A stretch of 64,000 nucleotides of DNA from Corynebacterium sp. (GTDB taxonomy: Bacteria > Actinomycetota > Actinomycetes > Mycobacteriales > Mycobacteriaceae): the NCBI RefSeq assembly GCF_030532965.1, contig NZ_JAUNKC010000016.1:1-64000 (forward strand), in the 5' to 3' direction. Under the pieces are notes generated by a model. It was given only the letters and a program-made list of their open reading frames with translations. It was not told where the DNA came from and did not search any database. This document shows, piece after piece, positions 27,780-37,547 of this stretch. The position numbers and the translations under genes were made by a program. Numbering within the stretch: position 1 is the stretch's first letter; each line of letters begins with the position of its first letter.

Positions 27780-27808
27780 GGCGACTAAGGCAGAGTGACT
27801 CAGTCGCC
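27780..27808 (-). terminator. Terminator after the second LanM gene
   Basis: GGCGACT (27780-27786) and AGTCGCC (27802-27808) pair and, on the minus strand, are followed by CTTTTC. It lies 20 bases past the stop at 27829 and separates the biosynthetic operon from the kinase operon. Confidence 0.65.
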
Positions 27809-27828
27809 TCAAGAACGGCGGTTAGTAT

Positions 27829-30660
27829 TTAATGCCAGGGTGCACGGACTACAGCCGAACGGTGCCCTGCCAGCGAAAGTAATAGTTGCCCCACACCCGC
27901 AAGTCCACAGTATAGGCTGGTTGAGTAGTGTTCCTTCGTCAGGCCATCCCCGCACAGATCAGCGACAAGGAGCTCTGAAGCAATCGCACCAGCTTTCCCT
28001 TGGAGTTCTTCATCCTTCGCGAAGTACCCTAGATAATATAAAACTTCAAGTACTCCGATGTACCCGTGGCAAGCAGACATCCCCATATTGTCGACGTTTT
28101 CCATAAGGAAGGGGTGGATAGCTTCAAGTAGCTTCTTCGCTTGCGTTAACGTCGATTCTTCGCGGATAAGGTTGAGTGCAAGTGCTCCCAGACCAGCAGT
28201 TCCATGGCACCACCCCAACGATGGTTGATCTTGGCTAAGCGCCGCGTGAAGGATCGCGTTAATCTGGTGTTCCACTAGTTCGACGCTCACCCGCCGCCTG
28301 GATAAACGCGCACTCGCAACATACGCGTCAAGGATGCCAGCGGAGGAATGAGCAAATCCACCATCGTCAGGAACTTCGTCATTCCTTAGCAGCCATGACT
28401 CCGTGAAAATGCGAACCAGGGTGCTTAGTCGGCCGCAATCTTCACCTAACTCCGCGAGCATCCCAGCGATTTCAACGAACGCCCGGTATTGGCTGGCCAA
28501 CCCGTTAATTGCATCCATATTCAAGGTTGCATCCGGAACTAATCGTTCCTTCGTCATCTGTTCGATCAGCGTCAACATTGCTCGGTGCGCTGCATCCTTG
28601 TACACATCACGGTCTATTCGATCCCACTCAAGTGCATGAGCGCATGCCACCGCAGACAACAACAACCCAATGTTTCCCGTAGCAAGTCCACCAAGTTTCT
28701 TTCCCTGGATGGGGTTGCGCAGCAACACCCTTTGAAAACTCAGAGCGGCCTTGCGCAGCAGTGGTTTCACTGCTGCGTCCGCAGAAAACTTGTAATAGGT
28801 TGCTAGGAAGTATAGTGTTCCCGCCGTGCCGCCGTAGAAATCATCGTTACTCGCCAACACTTGCCAGTTTCGGTCGAAGTCCTCCCCCACCGAGGCGCTA
28901 AGGAAGTCTAGGCCAAAATGCGCATCCGGGTTTTCCCCAACCCGCTCGGTAATATTTTCCACGACATAACTCAGCATTTCCAGAACTGAAGCTTTCGCAG
29001 GCACATTCGTCCCAGACTGAATCCGATTATCCGAATATCTGCCCACAAACGACGCTTCAATCCAATGACATTGTTCCTTCGTCGCGTCTTCGACACGATC
29101 GAGACTCTTTAACTTTTGAAGAACATTATCAATCGCCGTGACTTCAATTACCTCACCTAAGGCTGGAATGGGCAGCTTCTGTCCGTCGAGAAGCACAATA
29201 TCTCGACTGCCCATGGCAACAGAAAAAGCGGGAATATCATCCTGCATAAGTTGCTGCCACTCCGCTTTCCACAATAATTCGTCACCCCAAATCCCAATTT
29301 GTGAACACGCTAGGGCAAAAAGGTAGGGGTCATCAGCGATAACGGGATGACTTGCCGTTGCTTGCACCTGTGCGTACCGATAGGTGGGAGTGACAATAAC
29401 CCTCGTCCGGATACTGTCGTAAGCGTGGAGAATCAGATCCCGAATAGCGTGACGGTTATCCGCCGCCCGTTTTAAAGTCGTGGCGAAAGCCGCCGTGATC
29501 ATGTTCTTCACATTCTCTAACGCCTGAGGTTCTTCCTCCAGGAATACGGTGTTTCCTGGATCCGTTGGAATGGCTTTCTGAATTTCAAAAGAGCGCGTTC
29601 CATCTGGCAGGGTTCGCACGACAGGGGCCGGAAAGGGGTGAATACCGCCTTCGGAGGGGCGGGCTCGCACAAGCCCCACCTCAATAGAGTTCGGGCCATT
29701 GCCGATCTTAAACGGCAATGTTCCCACCGACAGCACAGAATCCGCCCAACGGGTGCCATTTTCTGAATTCGTGCTTTGCAATCCGGGTCTAAAGAGGGTC
29801 TCCAAGTCAATAAGACGAGGAACGTTTCCTTCTACGATGAAATTCTCATTATGAAAATCCACTCCGTTGAGAATGTACCCCAACGCAGTCCACTGCCCCA
29901 CGGCGGAGTAGAACTTCTGCAGGTCTGTTACTTCGCCATCTTCTTGAAGAAACTCGCTCCAACTGTGATCACGTCGATCCCACGCCCTAGGTGGTTGTGC
30001 CATATCCAATAGAGAACAGACTTCGCTGATTAAGTCCCCACTGACCGGACAGTGCGGCCGGTAGATGAGTGTTCGATCAAGAAAATCTAGCCTAGCAACA
30101 GTCTGCAAACCTAAATGAGGATCACCAAGACCAAACGTAACTCGGGTGGGCGGATGCGCAATCCCAAGATAGTCACTGTCCGCCTGTAAGTCTCTTTCAA
30201 GACGGCAGCTGGCTGCCCCAACCCTTTGGTGGGCCCGTAAAAGACGAACTGCTAGGGCTGAGGATCCCGACACTTGGTACCCTGAGGAAACCGCCCGGTC
30301 GTGAAGCCACCGTCCCGCGATATCTGCAACAATTCTTTCCCACTGCTCTGCTGCAGCTGTAGCTATAGCCTCGCTGGTGGGCCATTCCTGCTCGACGATT
30401 TCCCGATAATGCCGATGTAAAATAGCGGCAAAGCTGGTAACAACCGGCGTATCGTAGCTAAGTTCATCTAGCGATGAACGAATCACCTTAGAACTTTCAA
30501 GACGAAGGGCAGCTGGCATGCTGGCCAACATATCCGTTGCGCTCTGTTCGATCTCCTGGGGGTGGAAGCCACTGAAGGTGCCTCCTGCGTCGTTCTGTCT
30601 TGCCTGCAGTCTCCCCATCAACTTACTGGCGATATTGCTCGTTAATTGCGCAGTGACCAT
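27829..30660 (-). CDS. lanM2: Lanthipeptide synthetase LanM (second copy)
   Basis: The protein has 943 residues. The N-terminal DUF4135 dehydratase/kinase-like domain shows GVDFHNENFIV and LIDLETLF, which match the catalytic D-x-H-x2-N and Asp-loop elements of LanM enzymes. The C-terminal LanC-like cyclase has the zinc ligands Cys818 (GWCHGTAG) and Cys864-His865 (SACHGYIG). It dehydrates Ser/Thr of a precursor and closes thioether rings in the cytoplasm. It is the last gene of the biosynthetic operon. Two different LanM enzymes with two precursors is the normal pattern of two-component lantibiotics; which precursor it takes cannot be read from sequence. Confidence 0.93.
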   Translation of the reverse strand: MVTAQLTSNIASKLMGRLQARQNDAGGTFSGFHPQEIEQSATDMLASMPAALRLESSKVIRSSLDELSYDTPVVTSFAAILHRHYREIVEQEWPTSEAIATAAAEQWERIVADIAGRWLHDRAVSSGYQVSGSSALAVRLLRAHQRVGAASCRLERDLQADSDYLGIAHPPTRVTFGLGDPHLGLQTVARLDFLDRTLIYRPHCPVSGDLISEVCSLLDMAQPPRAWDRRDHSWSEFLQEDGEVTDLQKFYSAVGQWTALGYILNGVDFHNENFIVEGNVPRLIDLETLFRPGLQSTNSENGTRWADSVLSVGTLPFKIGNGPNSIEVGLVRARPSEGGIHPFPAPVVRTLPDGTRSFEIQKAIPTDPGNTVFLEEEPQALENVKNMITAAFATTLKRAADNRHAIRDLILHAYDSIRTRVIVTPTYRYAQVQATASHPVIADDPYLFALACSQIGIWGDELLWKAEWQQLMQDDIPAFSVAMGSRDIVLLDGQKLPIPALGEVIEVTAIDNVLQKLKSLDRVEDATKEQCHWIEASFVGRYSDNRIQSGTNVPAKASVLEMLSYVVENITERVGENPDAHFGLDFLSASVGEDFDRNWQVLASNDDFYGGTAGTLYFLATYYKFSADAAVKPLLRKAALSFQRVLLRNPIQGKKLGGLATGNIGLLLSAVACAHALEWDRIDRDVYKDAAHRAMLTLIEQMTKERLVPDATLNMDAINGLASQYRAFVEIAGMLAELGEDCGRLSTLVRIFTESWLLRNDEVPDDGGFAHSSAGILDAYVASARLSRRRVSVELVEHQINAILHAALSQDQPSLGWCHGTAGLGALALNLIREESTLTQAKKLLEAIHPFLMENVDNMGMSACHGYIGVLEVLYYLGYFAKDEELQGKAGAIASELLVADLCGDGLTKEHYSTSLYCGLAGVGQLLLSLAGHRSAVVRAPWH

Positions 30661-30662
30661 GA

Positions 30663-31487
30663 TTACTTCACCCGACCTGTTCGATCAATCTTCCCCTTGT
30701 TGAAGAAGATAACAAACGCTGCCAGCGCAATAGTCACACTGAGGGAATACAGGATGCTTACGGGTTCGCCCCATAGGAACTTAGCGGGATCAGCCTGTTC
30801 AAAAAGGCGAGTAGCATTCTTGAAAGGCAGGAGGCTATAGAAGAATTTAGTGGATGGATCAGAGCCATCGATCATACCTTCCACAACCAAAATCCAAGCA
30901 ACAAGCACGGTCACGGCAGCAGACAAGTTGTTGGCTACGATGCTTACAGCGACCGCGAAGGAGACAGTCACAACAGATATTAAGATCGTGTTTCCAGCCA
31001 AAATGACGTAGGACCCAGCACTGTCACCAACAAACTGATGCCAGTCACGTCCAACAAGCGCCACGGTACCAAGTGTGGCACCGGAACTGAGGACCGTAGC
31101 AGCTAACATGACGCAGGCTCCCACCACCACCAAGCACAACCATTTTGCCGCCCAAATCACTGGGCGGCTCGGCAGGCTGAGTAGCTTGAGCTGCACAAAC
31201 TTAGTTGACTCCTCACGTAAGAGGTTGCGCGCTACCCAGAAGAACAACCCCAGAATCGCCAGCTGGAAAACACCACTAACAGCGGCACGCTCCGAGGGAT
31301 TAGCGTCCTCACTGGAATACCCGGCAAGAAGCGCGCTAAGTCCCACCGACCACGCCACTGCGCCAACAACGGTCACCATCAATATGATGTGGCCTACTTT
31401 GTCGTATTTCAACTGGAGCCACTCAGCCTTCACCGCACGTTGAATGGACTGTGTCAGCGGCAGCTTTGTTGTCGTTATTTCTTTCAC
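30663..31487 (-). CDS. ABC-2 permease, probable lantibiotic self-protection (LanE/G type)
   Basis: The 274-residue protein has six predicted membrane helices and a basic N-terminus. It starts at GTG 31487, overlapping the stop of the ATPase gene by four bases (GTGA), with GAGGTGG seven bases upstream. With the ATPase it forms a LanFE(G)-like exporter, which in lantibiotic producers removes the peptide from the membrane for immunity. Only one permease gene is present rather than the usual LanE plus LanG pair. Confidence 0.78.
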   Translation of the reverse strand: MKEITTTKLPLTQSIQRAVKAEWLQLKYDKVGHIILMVTVVGAVAWSVGLSALLAGYSSEDANPSERAAVSGVFQLAILGLFFWVARNLLREESTKFVQLKLLSLPSRPVIWAAKWLCLVVVGACVMLAATVLSSGATLGTVALVGRDWHQFVGDSAGSYVILAGNTILISVVTVSFAVAVSIVANNLSAAVTVLVAWILVVEGMIDGSDPSTKFFYSLLPFKNATRLFEQADPAKFLWGEPVSILYSLSVTIALAAFVIFFNKGKIDRTGRVK

Positions 31488-32392
31488 CGGAATTCCACCT
31501 CTTTTTCAGAAATCTGTTGGTAGGCCTCGGCAAGGGTTCGCCGCGCCTGTTCTAGGTAATAAAGATCCACACCAGTTTCACTAGAAGCCCGGGATACCAG
31601 CTCAGGGGCCACATTCACCTGTACCTGGTTGTCCGCTTCCGCCAGCATTTCAAAGCCTGGGTGTGTTTTAGTCAGGTGCTGGATGATTTGTTCATTGTTT
31701 TCGGACTGGAAGGAAGCTGCTTGAGCCCCAGCAGTGAGTTCCGACATGAAACCCTGCCATAGGGTCTTTCCTCGGCCAATGATTACCACCCGCGACGCTA
31801 GAAGCTCCGAGTCGGCGAGGAAGTGGCTAGAGATCAGCACCGTTCCACCGGAAGCGCAATGTCGTTTAAGGAGCTTATTCAACCAGGCCATCCCGTCAGG
31901 ATCTAGACCGTTCACTGGCTCATCAAGAATCAGAATTTTCGGGCTCCCAAGCATGGCAGCAGCAATACCACAACGCTGGCGCATACCTAGAGAGAATTGC
32001 GAGACTTTCCGGTCAGCAACGCTGGTCAAACCGCTTTCCGCTAAACAAACCTCGACACGCGATGTATCAATTCCCGCCAGTTCAGCGAATACTTGTAGAT
32101 TCTGTGCTGCTGTCAGATCCGTGTTGAGCCACGTGGCATCCAATAGGGAGCCCACCATTTGGATCGGTTCGTTTAAAGCCCGATAAGGTTCACCTTGAAT
32201 GAGAGCGGAACCGGTATCTGGTTCTTCCAGACCACAGATCATCCGCAAGAGAGTTGACTTACCAGCACCGTTGGGCCCGGCTAAAAGGGTTATTTCCCCG
32301 GCTACGACGTCGAAAGAAACATCGTCGATAACCTTTTTCTTCCCGTATGTCTTAGAAATCCCACGGATTTCAATGGCGTTACTAATACTCAT
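31484..32392 (-). CDS. lanF: ABC ATPase, probable lantibiotic immunity (LanF type)
   Basis: The 302-residue protein has Walker A AGPNGAGKST, signature FSLGMRQR, Walker B ILILDEPVNGLDPDG and the switch His in SSHFL. The ligand-specific C-terminal part is typical of BcrA/LanF-type ATPases. It overlaps lanT by four bases upstream and the permease by four bases downstream. The likely role is to power export of the mature lanthipeptides from the producer's own membrane. Confidence 0.85.
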   Translation of the reverse strand: MSISNAIEIRGISKTYGKKKVIDDVSFDVVAGEITLLAGPNGAGKSTLLRMICGLEEPDTGSALIQGEPYRALNEPIQMVGSLLDATWLNTDLTAAQNLQVFAELAGIDTSRVEVCLAESGLTSVADRKVSQFSLGMRQRCGIAAAMLGSPKILILDEPVNGLDPDGMAWLNKLLKRHCASGGTVLISSHFLADSELLASRVVIIGRGKTLWQGFMSELTAGAQAASFQSENNEQIIQHLTKTHPGFEMLAEADNQVQVNVAPELVSRASSETGVDLYYLEQARRTLAEAYQQISEKEVEFR

Positions 32393-34512
32393 GCTATTCC
32401 TTTCCGCATCAACTGATCGAGATAATCTGGTTCTTCAACCTCGACCCTGCCTGAATCAAGGAAGTGAAGAATCTTGTCTTCATCACCTACCGCTGTGGGA
32501 CGATGCGCAATACTTACCAACGTCATATCTAATTCCCGCAGCGCCTGGGTTATGGCACGCTCAGTTGGAACGTCGATCGCGCTTGTTGCCTCATCCAAGA
32601 TTAAGAGAGATGGACGTGTCACAATTGCCCTGCTCAGCGCAAACCTTTGACGCTGTCCACCAGAGAACGAATTTCCCATCTCCCCTACCGGGGTGTCTAA
32701 GCCAAGAGGTAGTTCGTTCACAACTTCTTCAAGCTGCGCAACCCGAAGAGCCTCCCAGATTTCCTGATCCGTGACGTCTCGACCAAAAGCGATATTGTCG
32801 CGAATACTCCCGGAGATCAAATAGTTTTCTTGCGGGACAAAACCGAAAAGCTGTGCTCGGGATTCAGGTGAGATCTCTGCAATATCAATCCCGTTGATGT
32901 GGACTCTTCCACGTGACGGGCGGTGCAAACCTGTCAGTAGCCGAGCAAAAGTCGATTTTCCGCTACCAGAGGAACCGACGAAGGTATTATGACTGTACCT
33001 ATCAATTCTTAAGTTCACCTGGTCCAAAGATTGCACAGAAGACCCAAGATAACGATAGGAGACATTCTCCGCAGTTATCTGCTCAATAGAGTCCACTCGT
33101 TGAGAACCCTCATATTCCTGAGGGATTTGAAGCAGATCATCTACCTTAGCCATCAGTCCGCGTGCTTCTGTAAGGGAAGTAACCCCATTAAGAAGTTGGC
33201 TCGTCGAGGAAATAAACACCGAGAAGAGGCCACTTGACGCCACCACGGCTCCTAGACCGCTTACTGAATTTGGGAATAGGAGGGAAATGATGATGGGAAT
33301 GAGCGGACCAAAGACAGTTAGTGCTGTGGTGACAGCGGTAATAACCCCAGTCCACACTGTTTTCAGCGTGGTCGAGTGCAAGTGCCGCTCATTTGTTTCC
33401 GCCCACCGGTCAAAGAAATGATCTTTGGTATTTGTCATTTTAATTGCTGCCATCGTAATGATGGTCTCTAACTGTTGACTAGACAATGCCCCACCTGCGG
33501 CTGCCTCTTCGCTGGCGTATTGATTGATGCGCTCAGCTGCTACGAAAAACACCAGGCACAGTACGGCAAGCAAACCGACAAGAATCAAAGCCATCAGTGG
33601 CCAAAGATAAAAAACCACTCCTAGGAGGGTTAGGACGGTAAGCGCGCTGAACACAACTGATGAGCCATTGATAAAGATCGTTGTGGATACGAAGTTAACG
33701 GCCGCGAGGGAATAGACAATGTCGCCTGGTGCATAAGTACTAAAAACATCCAGACGCGAGTCAAGCTTCCGTTTGACCCCAGCAGTACCGAGATCCCGCG
33801 CTGCAACTTTCAACAGGAAAGCTTCAAGGGCTGTTCGTGCCAAACTAACGGCCATAAACAGACCGACGGCAGCAACCAACCCTACAGCCAATACCGTCGT
33901 AGATAATGCTTCCCCGGAGGTAACCGCATCCACGACCGCTGATATCGCTATCGGGGCGGCACCAGAGCCTACAAGCATCAGCAGGCCAACAACTACTGTT
34001 GCCACAAGTAAGGCAGGGTTCGCCTTAAGTGATCTAAGAACAATCCCTAATGCTGGCGAGCGATACATATCACGAAGGTTCAGTTGGATACGTTTCAGTG
34101 CTGACTCGACCCCACGATCCGGGAAGATCCACCACTGTCGGCTGATCTTTTGCTCTGCTTCAAAGCGCGTCAATTTCACCCGACCCCGGCTGGGATCTAC
34201 GATCTTCACCCACCGGTTATCGACGCTTTCTACAAGACAAAAATGGCTGAAATCGAGGTTCACCATCACTTGGGAACCATCGCTCAATTCAGCTGCTATC
34301 TCATCTAACCCACCAGTACCTTCCTTTGATGGAACTCCATAATCAAGTACCAGGTGGCGGATATGTGCCGTTGACATTCCATCACGGCCAACCGGGTATA
34401 GTTCACGTAGTTGGTTAAGGTCAACGTCGACAGCAAGTCGCCGCAGGATCATAGCCGCGCAGACGAGTCCGCACTCCGCAGCTCTAGACTGTAGTAACAA
34501 TTTATAAGACAC
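32389..34512 (-). CDS. lanT: LanT: lanthipeptide exporter with C39 leader peptidase
   Basis: The protein has about 707 residues. The N-terminal C39 peptidase has the catalytic Cys in SRAAECGLVCAAMI, His in DFSHFCLVE and Asp in IVDPSRG. Six membrane helices follow (about 170-430), then an ATPase with GSSGSGKST, SFSGGQRQR and LLILDEATSAID. It removes the leader at a double-Gly-type site and exports the product. I prefer GTG 34512 (MSYKLLLQSR) because AGGA stands nine bases before it and C39 domains begin this way; the open frame runs to 34590 inside lanM1. Confidence 0.92.
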   Translation of the reverse strand: MSYKLLLQSRAAECGLVCAAMILRRLAVDVDLNQLRELYPVGRDGMSTAHIRHLVLDYGVPSKEGTGGLDEIAAELSDGSQVMVNLDFSHFCLVESVDNRWVKIVDPSRGRVKLTRFEAEQKISRQWWIFPDRGVESALKRIQLNLRDMYRSPALGIVLRSLKANPALLVATVVVGLLMLVGSGAAPIAISAVVDAVTSGEALSTTVLAVGLVAAVGLFMAVSLARTALEAFLLKVAARDLGTAGVKRKLDSRLDVFSTYAPGDIVYSLAAVNFVSTTIFINGSSVVFSALTVLTLLGVVFYLWPLMALILVGLLAVLCLVFFVAAERINQYASEEAAAGGALSSQQLETIITMAAIKMTNTKDHFFDRWAETNERHLHSTTLKTVWTGVITAVTTALTVFGPLIPIIISLLFPNSVSGLGAVVASSGLFSVFISSTSQLLNGVTSLTEARGLMAKVDDLLQIPQEYEGSQRVDSIEQITAENVSYRYLGSSVQSLDQVNLRIDRYSHNTFVGSSGSGKSTFARLLTGLHRPSRGRVHINGIDIAEISPESRAQLFGFVPQENYLISGSIRDNIAFGRDVTDQEIWEALRVAQLEEVVNELPLGLDTPVGEMGNSFSGGQRQRFALSRAIVTRPSLLILDEATSAIDVPTERAITQALRELDMTLVSIAHRPTAVGDEDKILHFLDSGRVEVEEPDYLDQLMRKGIA

Positions 34513-34534
34513 TGGTGTTTGTCCTATCTCTTCT

Positions 34535-37177
34535 CTAGAATCCCGCAAAAAGGGGTCGGTGAGTGGGGGCGTCAACCAACTGGAGGGCATGAATTAACCC
34601 GCCAATACCGTTGAGGTACCCCATGTCAAAAATGTTTCCCGGGTAACCGCAGTAGATTTCGGAGGACTCCAAGGTCTTCACAATGGAATCCCGGTATCGG
34701 ACTGGCACGTCTTCTCCGATCAAACCGTATTCTTCGAGCAACCAGAGAGCGCTAAGAATCCCTGCTACCCCATGGCAGAGAGAAACGTCGAGTGGCTGAC
34801 GATGAGTCTGGGCCTTAGCCAACTCCATGAAAGCCAAATCAACAAAAGCCGTAACGAGGTGTGAGTCTTCTCGAAGTTCACCTACGATCGCTAAGGTGCC
34901 AATGATGCCCGATAGACCATTGCACCATGCCAAACGCTTCTCAACCGGTTCATCCTGGACAAGTTTTAGCGCATAAGCTACTAGGTTATCTGCTAGTAAA
35001 TTCATTTTCTGCTCAACCTGCTCTGGCAGCAGGAATTCTTGTGCCTGACAAAATTTACTAAACCCATAAGCAGCAAGTAACGTTCCCGCAGCACCATGAG
35101 CCAGGCCATAATTTTCAGCGCTCAAAGAGGCTTGCATCCGTGGGAGAAGAAACTCACGTGCCTCCTGGTAAAGCAAACGGGCGGTCTCAGATTCAATAAT
35201 TACGTTGAGGTTTCCCAACGCCGCTACTGCGGATTCAACACCGCCGATGAAATCCGAGGTGACCGATTCCTTTCCGAGGGCACCTGTGAGGGCTTCAACT
35301 ACCTGGTGCATTCGTTCCGATTCAGCTGATGTAGAAGGACGGGTCTTATGCGTAACAAGAAGCGCCGTCCCTGGTCCGAAGCCGTGAAAGTTCATGGGCT
35401 CTTCCAGGTTTTGTCCAATATGTACAGACCAACGTTCCTCGGGTGCCCGATTCGAGAATCCGAGGGTGTCGTGCATCAACCAATCGGTGCCGTCGCCCAT
35501 CAGAAACGAACAGGAAAACGCGCCTAGGAATAGTCCTTCTTCCTGGATATCGCTAGACAACCAACGATTATCCATTGATTCATCCAGGTTGGTACGGCGT
35601 GCCTTTACCTCATCCACTAACTCATCCACGCAGATGGGACGGCTAGAGCGAATACCTGTAGCCGCCGCCAGCGCCTGAGCGTTAGCTTTGAGAACTTCGA
35701 TATAGGCGGAACCGTATTCGCCGACGAAATCAGCATGACGTTTACTTGGCAAGGAGAGCCGTTCAGAGAATCGTACTTTCCCACAATGATGTTTATTTCC
35801 GTCGTAGACGTTGCCGAAGAAATCTAGAACAAAGTATGGGACGTCGGCGACAGCGATTTGTTTCCTCTCCGCTACCCCAATTGCTGCCCCATCGGTACCG
35901 CGTGGACCAGAATCAAGAAGTTCCTCTGGACGATCCAACCCTGCGAGGGCTGCTGGCATCAAAGTCGCATCCAATATTGATGCATATACTCCTGTGCTCC
36001 TTAGAACTTGGCGCCAGAAATGTTCTTGCTCTGCTATAGCCAGAAACTCTGCTAGCTCACTACTGCGAGCTACGCTGCGTGCGGAAGCGAAAGAATCGAT
36101 CAGGATCTGGAATGCGTCTGTTAGATCAATGTCGTGCAGCCCATTCGGTGGCATCTTCTTCAGGTGAGGCTTCACCACCCTGCGGAAGGCAACATTGTCA
36201 TGCCCACCATTAACTACATCAAACGTGTCGAATTCGGGCGAGTCTCGTTCAGATTCAATCAACAACCCGCTGAAATACCTCCAGAAGGAGTTATCAGAGA
36301 GAGCCGATGGCACGAGTCCAGACGTCAGGATATCAGAGGCATCTGCGGGTAGTTCATCTGGAATCCGAAATTGAATCGCGGTTTCGCCGTCAATAACCAC
36401 GGGTTTTCCTGTGACCGAGCAAACCACATTATCTGCGTGGAGGTCGGTCGCTCCTAGGATATGACACGCTGCAAGTAAGGTTCCTGCGGCAGTCATATAA
36501 TTTTTCATGTCAACGTCAACGTTCTTCTCGCTAGCGGAGGGAATATATTGTTGCCAGCAGTGGTCGTCTACGTCGATTGTGTGGGCCACAAGCTCAAAAG
36601 GATCAGTTCCTAAAAAACGACATACTTGATCAATGAGTACTTCGCCCTTGCCACTACGTGGCTTATACATAACTTTGCCGTTGTTGGTAGTAACGAGAAC
36701 TGTGGTCTTCCCTTGGTTATGAGTCTCTTCATGGTGAAACCGCAAGGAGTGGATTACGTCAGTCTCCCCCACGCCCAGTTCCTGCAGGATCTGGCGGTCT
36801 TTTTCAAAATCGGAAAAGACCTGGAGCGTATACTCTAGGCTGTTGGAATAAACGGCATCAATAAGCGGCTTTAATCGCGGGTATTGTGCTTCAACTAGTT
36901 TTTCTCGTTGGTCTTCAAATTGGAGAAGTCGATCAAACTCCTCGTGTGCTTGCGTAGAACTAGCAAAGGGTTCTATTCCTTGCTTCTCCCGCCATTGATG
37001 GAAAACCGCAATGAGTGCCCGTTGCGAGATTTGTGTTGCCCTCGACGCGAACCAGCTCTTAACATCTGCAATTACGCTATCCGACGGGTGGAACCTTTCG
37101 CGAACAAATGCTCTGCGTAAATCCTGCTCAAAAGCCGTAAGTTTAGCGTCAAGGTAATTCGGGAATTCGCAATTCAT
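34535..37177 (-). CDS. lanM1: Lanthipeptide synthetase LanM (first copy)
   Basis: The protein has 880 residues. The DUF4135 dehydratase domain has GATDLHADNVV and VVIDGETAIQF, with the MYKPRSGKGEVLIDQ element typical of LanM. The LanC-like cyclase domain has the zinc ligands in AWCNGLSG and the Cys-His of SLCHGVAG. AAGGAG stands four bases before ATG 37177. It is the first large gene after the precursor genes, separated from them by a strong hairpin. It is clearly different in sequence from the second LanM, which suggests that each modifies one of the two precursors. Confidence 0.94.
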   Translation of the reverse strand: MNCEFPNYLDAKLTAFEQDLRRAFVRERFHPSDSVIADVKSWFASRATQISQRALIAVFHQWREKQGIEPFASSTQAHEEFDRLLQFEDQREKLVEAQYPRLKPLIDAVYSNSLEYTLQVFSDFEKDRQILQELGVGETDVIHSLRFHHEETHNQGKTTVLVTTNNGKVMYKPRSGKGEVLIDQVCRFLGTDPFELVAHTIDVDDHCWQQYIPSASEKNVDVDMKNYMTAAGTLLAACHILGATDLHADNVVCSVTGKPVVIDGETAIQFRIPDELPADASDILTSGLVPSALSDNSFWRYFSGLLIESERDSPEFDTFDVVNGGHDNVAFRRVVKPHLKKMPPNGLHDIDLTDAFQILIDSFASARSVARSSELAEFLAIAEQEHFWRQVLRSTGVYASILDATLMPAALAGLDRPEELLDSGPRGTDGAAIGVAERKQIAVADVPYFVLDFFGNVYDGNKHHCGKVRFSERLSLPSKRHADFVGEYGSAYIEVLKANAQALAAATGIRSSRPICVDELVDEVKARRTNLDESMDNRWLSSDIQEEGLFLGAFSCSFLMGDGTDWLMHDTLGFSNRAPEERWSVHIGQNLEEPMNFHGFGPGTALLVTHKTRPSTSAESERMHQVVEALTGALGKESVTSDFIGGVESAVAALGNLNVIIESETARLLYQEAREFLLPRMQASLSAENYGLAHGAAGTLLAAYGFSKFCQAQEFLLPEQVEQKMNLLADNLVAYALKLVQDEPVEKRLAWCNGLSGIIGTLAIVGELREDSHLVTAFVDLAFMELAKAQTHRQPLDVSLCHGVAGILSALWLLEEYGLIGEDVPVRYRDSIVKTLESSEIYCGYPGNIFDMGYLNGIGGLIHALQLVDAPTHRPLFAGF

Positions 37178-37233
37178 TTTTCTCCTTAGTAAGTGTGCAT
37201 TTATCGGGGTGGTTTTAGGATTTGAGTAAGTAC

Positions 37234-37268
37234 AAGTTCGGCCCCTCAGAATCTGAGCGGCCGAACTT
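37234..37268 (-). terminator. Intercistronic hairpin between precursor genes and lanM1
   Basis: AAGTTCGGCC (37234-37243) and GGCCGAACTT (37259-37268) are perfectly complementary and enclose a second stem CTCAG/CTGAG. There is only a weak T-run after it. In lantibiotic operons such a stem acts as a partial terminator or RNA stabiliser, so that precursors are made in excess of the enzymes. Confidence 0.75.
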
Positions 37269-37315
37269 CGAGGTTTAAATTAAGACGCGAAACTAATTTT
37301 TCGCGTTGGTAACTG

Positions 37316-37495
37316 CTATGCTTGCCGTCGTGCGACTGCGTAACCAGCCAAGCCGGTGAAGAAGGACACAACGGCAGCAGTAGTCAGATAGCTGTCAGAA
37401 CCCGTGATCCCGGTAGCCGCCACGCCAAGGCCACTGGCAATTCCTATCGCGACACCAATCAGGGTGTAAATGGTCTCTTTAGTAAACTGAGACAT
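37316..37495 (-). CDS. Small two-helix membrane protein, possible immunity peptide
   Basis: The 59-residue product begins MSQFTKETIYTLIGVAIG and ends YAVARRQA. It has two predicted helices (about 9-28 and 36-54) with a short outer loop GITGSDSY and a basic tail on the inside. It has no Cys, so it is not a lanthipeptide precursor. It lies directly between the beta precursor gene and lanM1, with AAGG about ten bases before the ATG. An immunity role in the producer membrane is my inference from position and size. I do not recognise the family. Confidence 0.7.
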   Translation of the reverse strand: MSQFTKETIYTLIGVAIGIASGLGVAATGITGSDSYLTTAAVVSFFTGLAGYAVARRQA

Positions 37496-37547
37496 GGAGG
37501 TTCACCTTTCATTTTCTACTAGTTACACTGGGACAAAGCCTGAAGGC

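Noticed and set aside
27585..27812. Minus-strand frame of 75 codons after lanM2
   Set aside because: It begins with TTG, has no ribosome-binding site and runs across the terminator at 27780-27808. It could be a remnant but is not supported as a gene.
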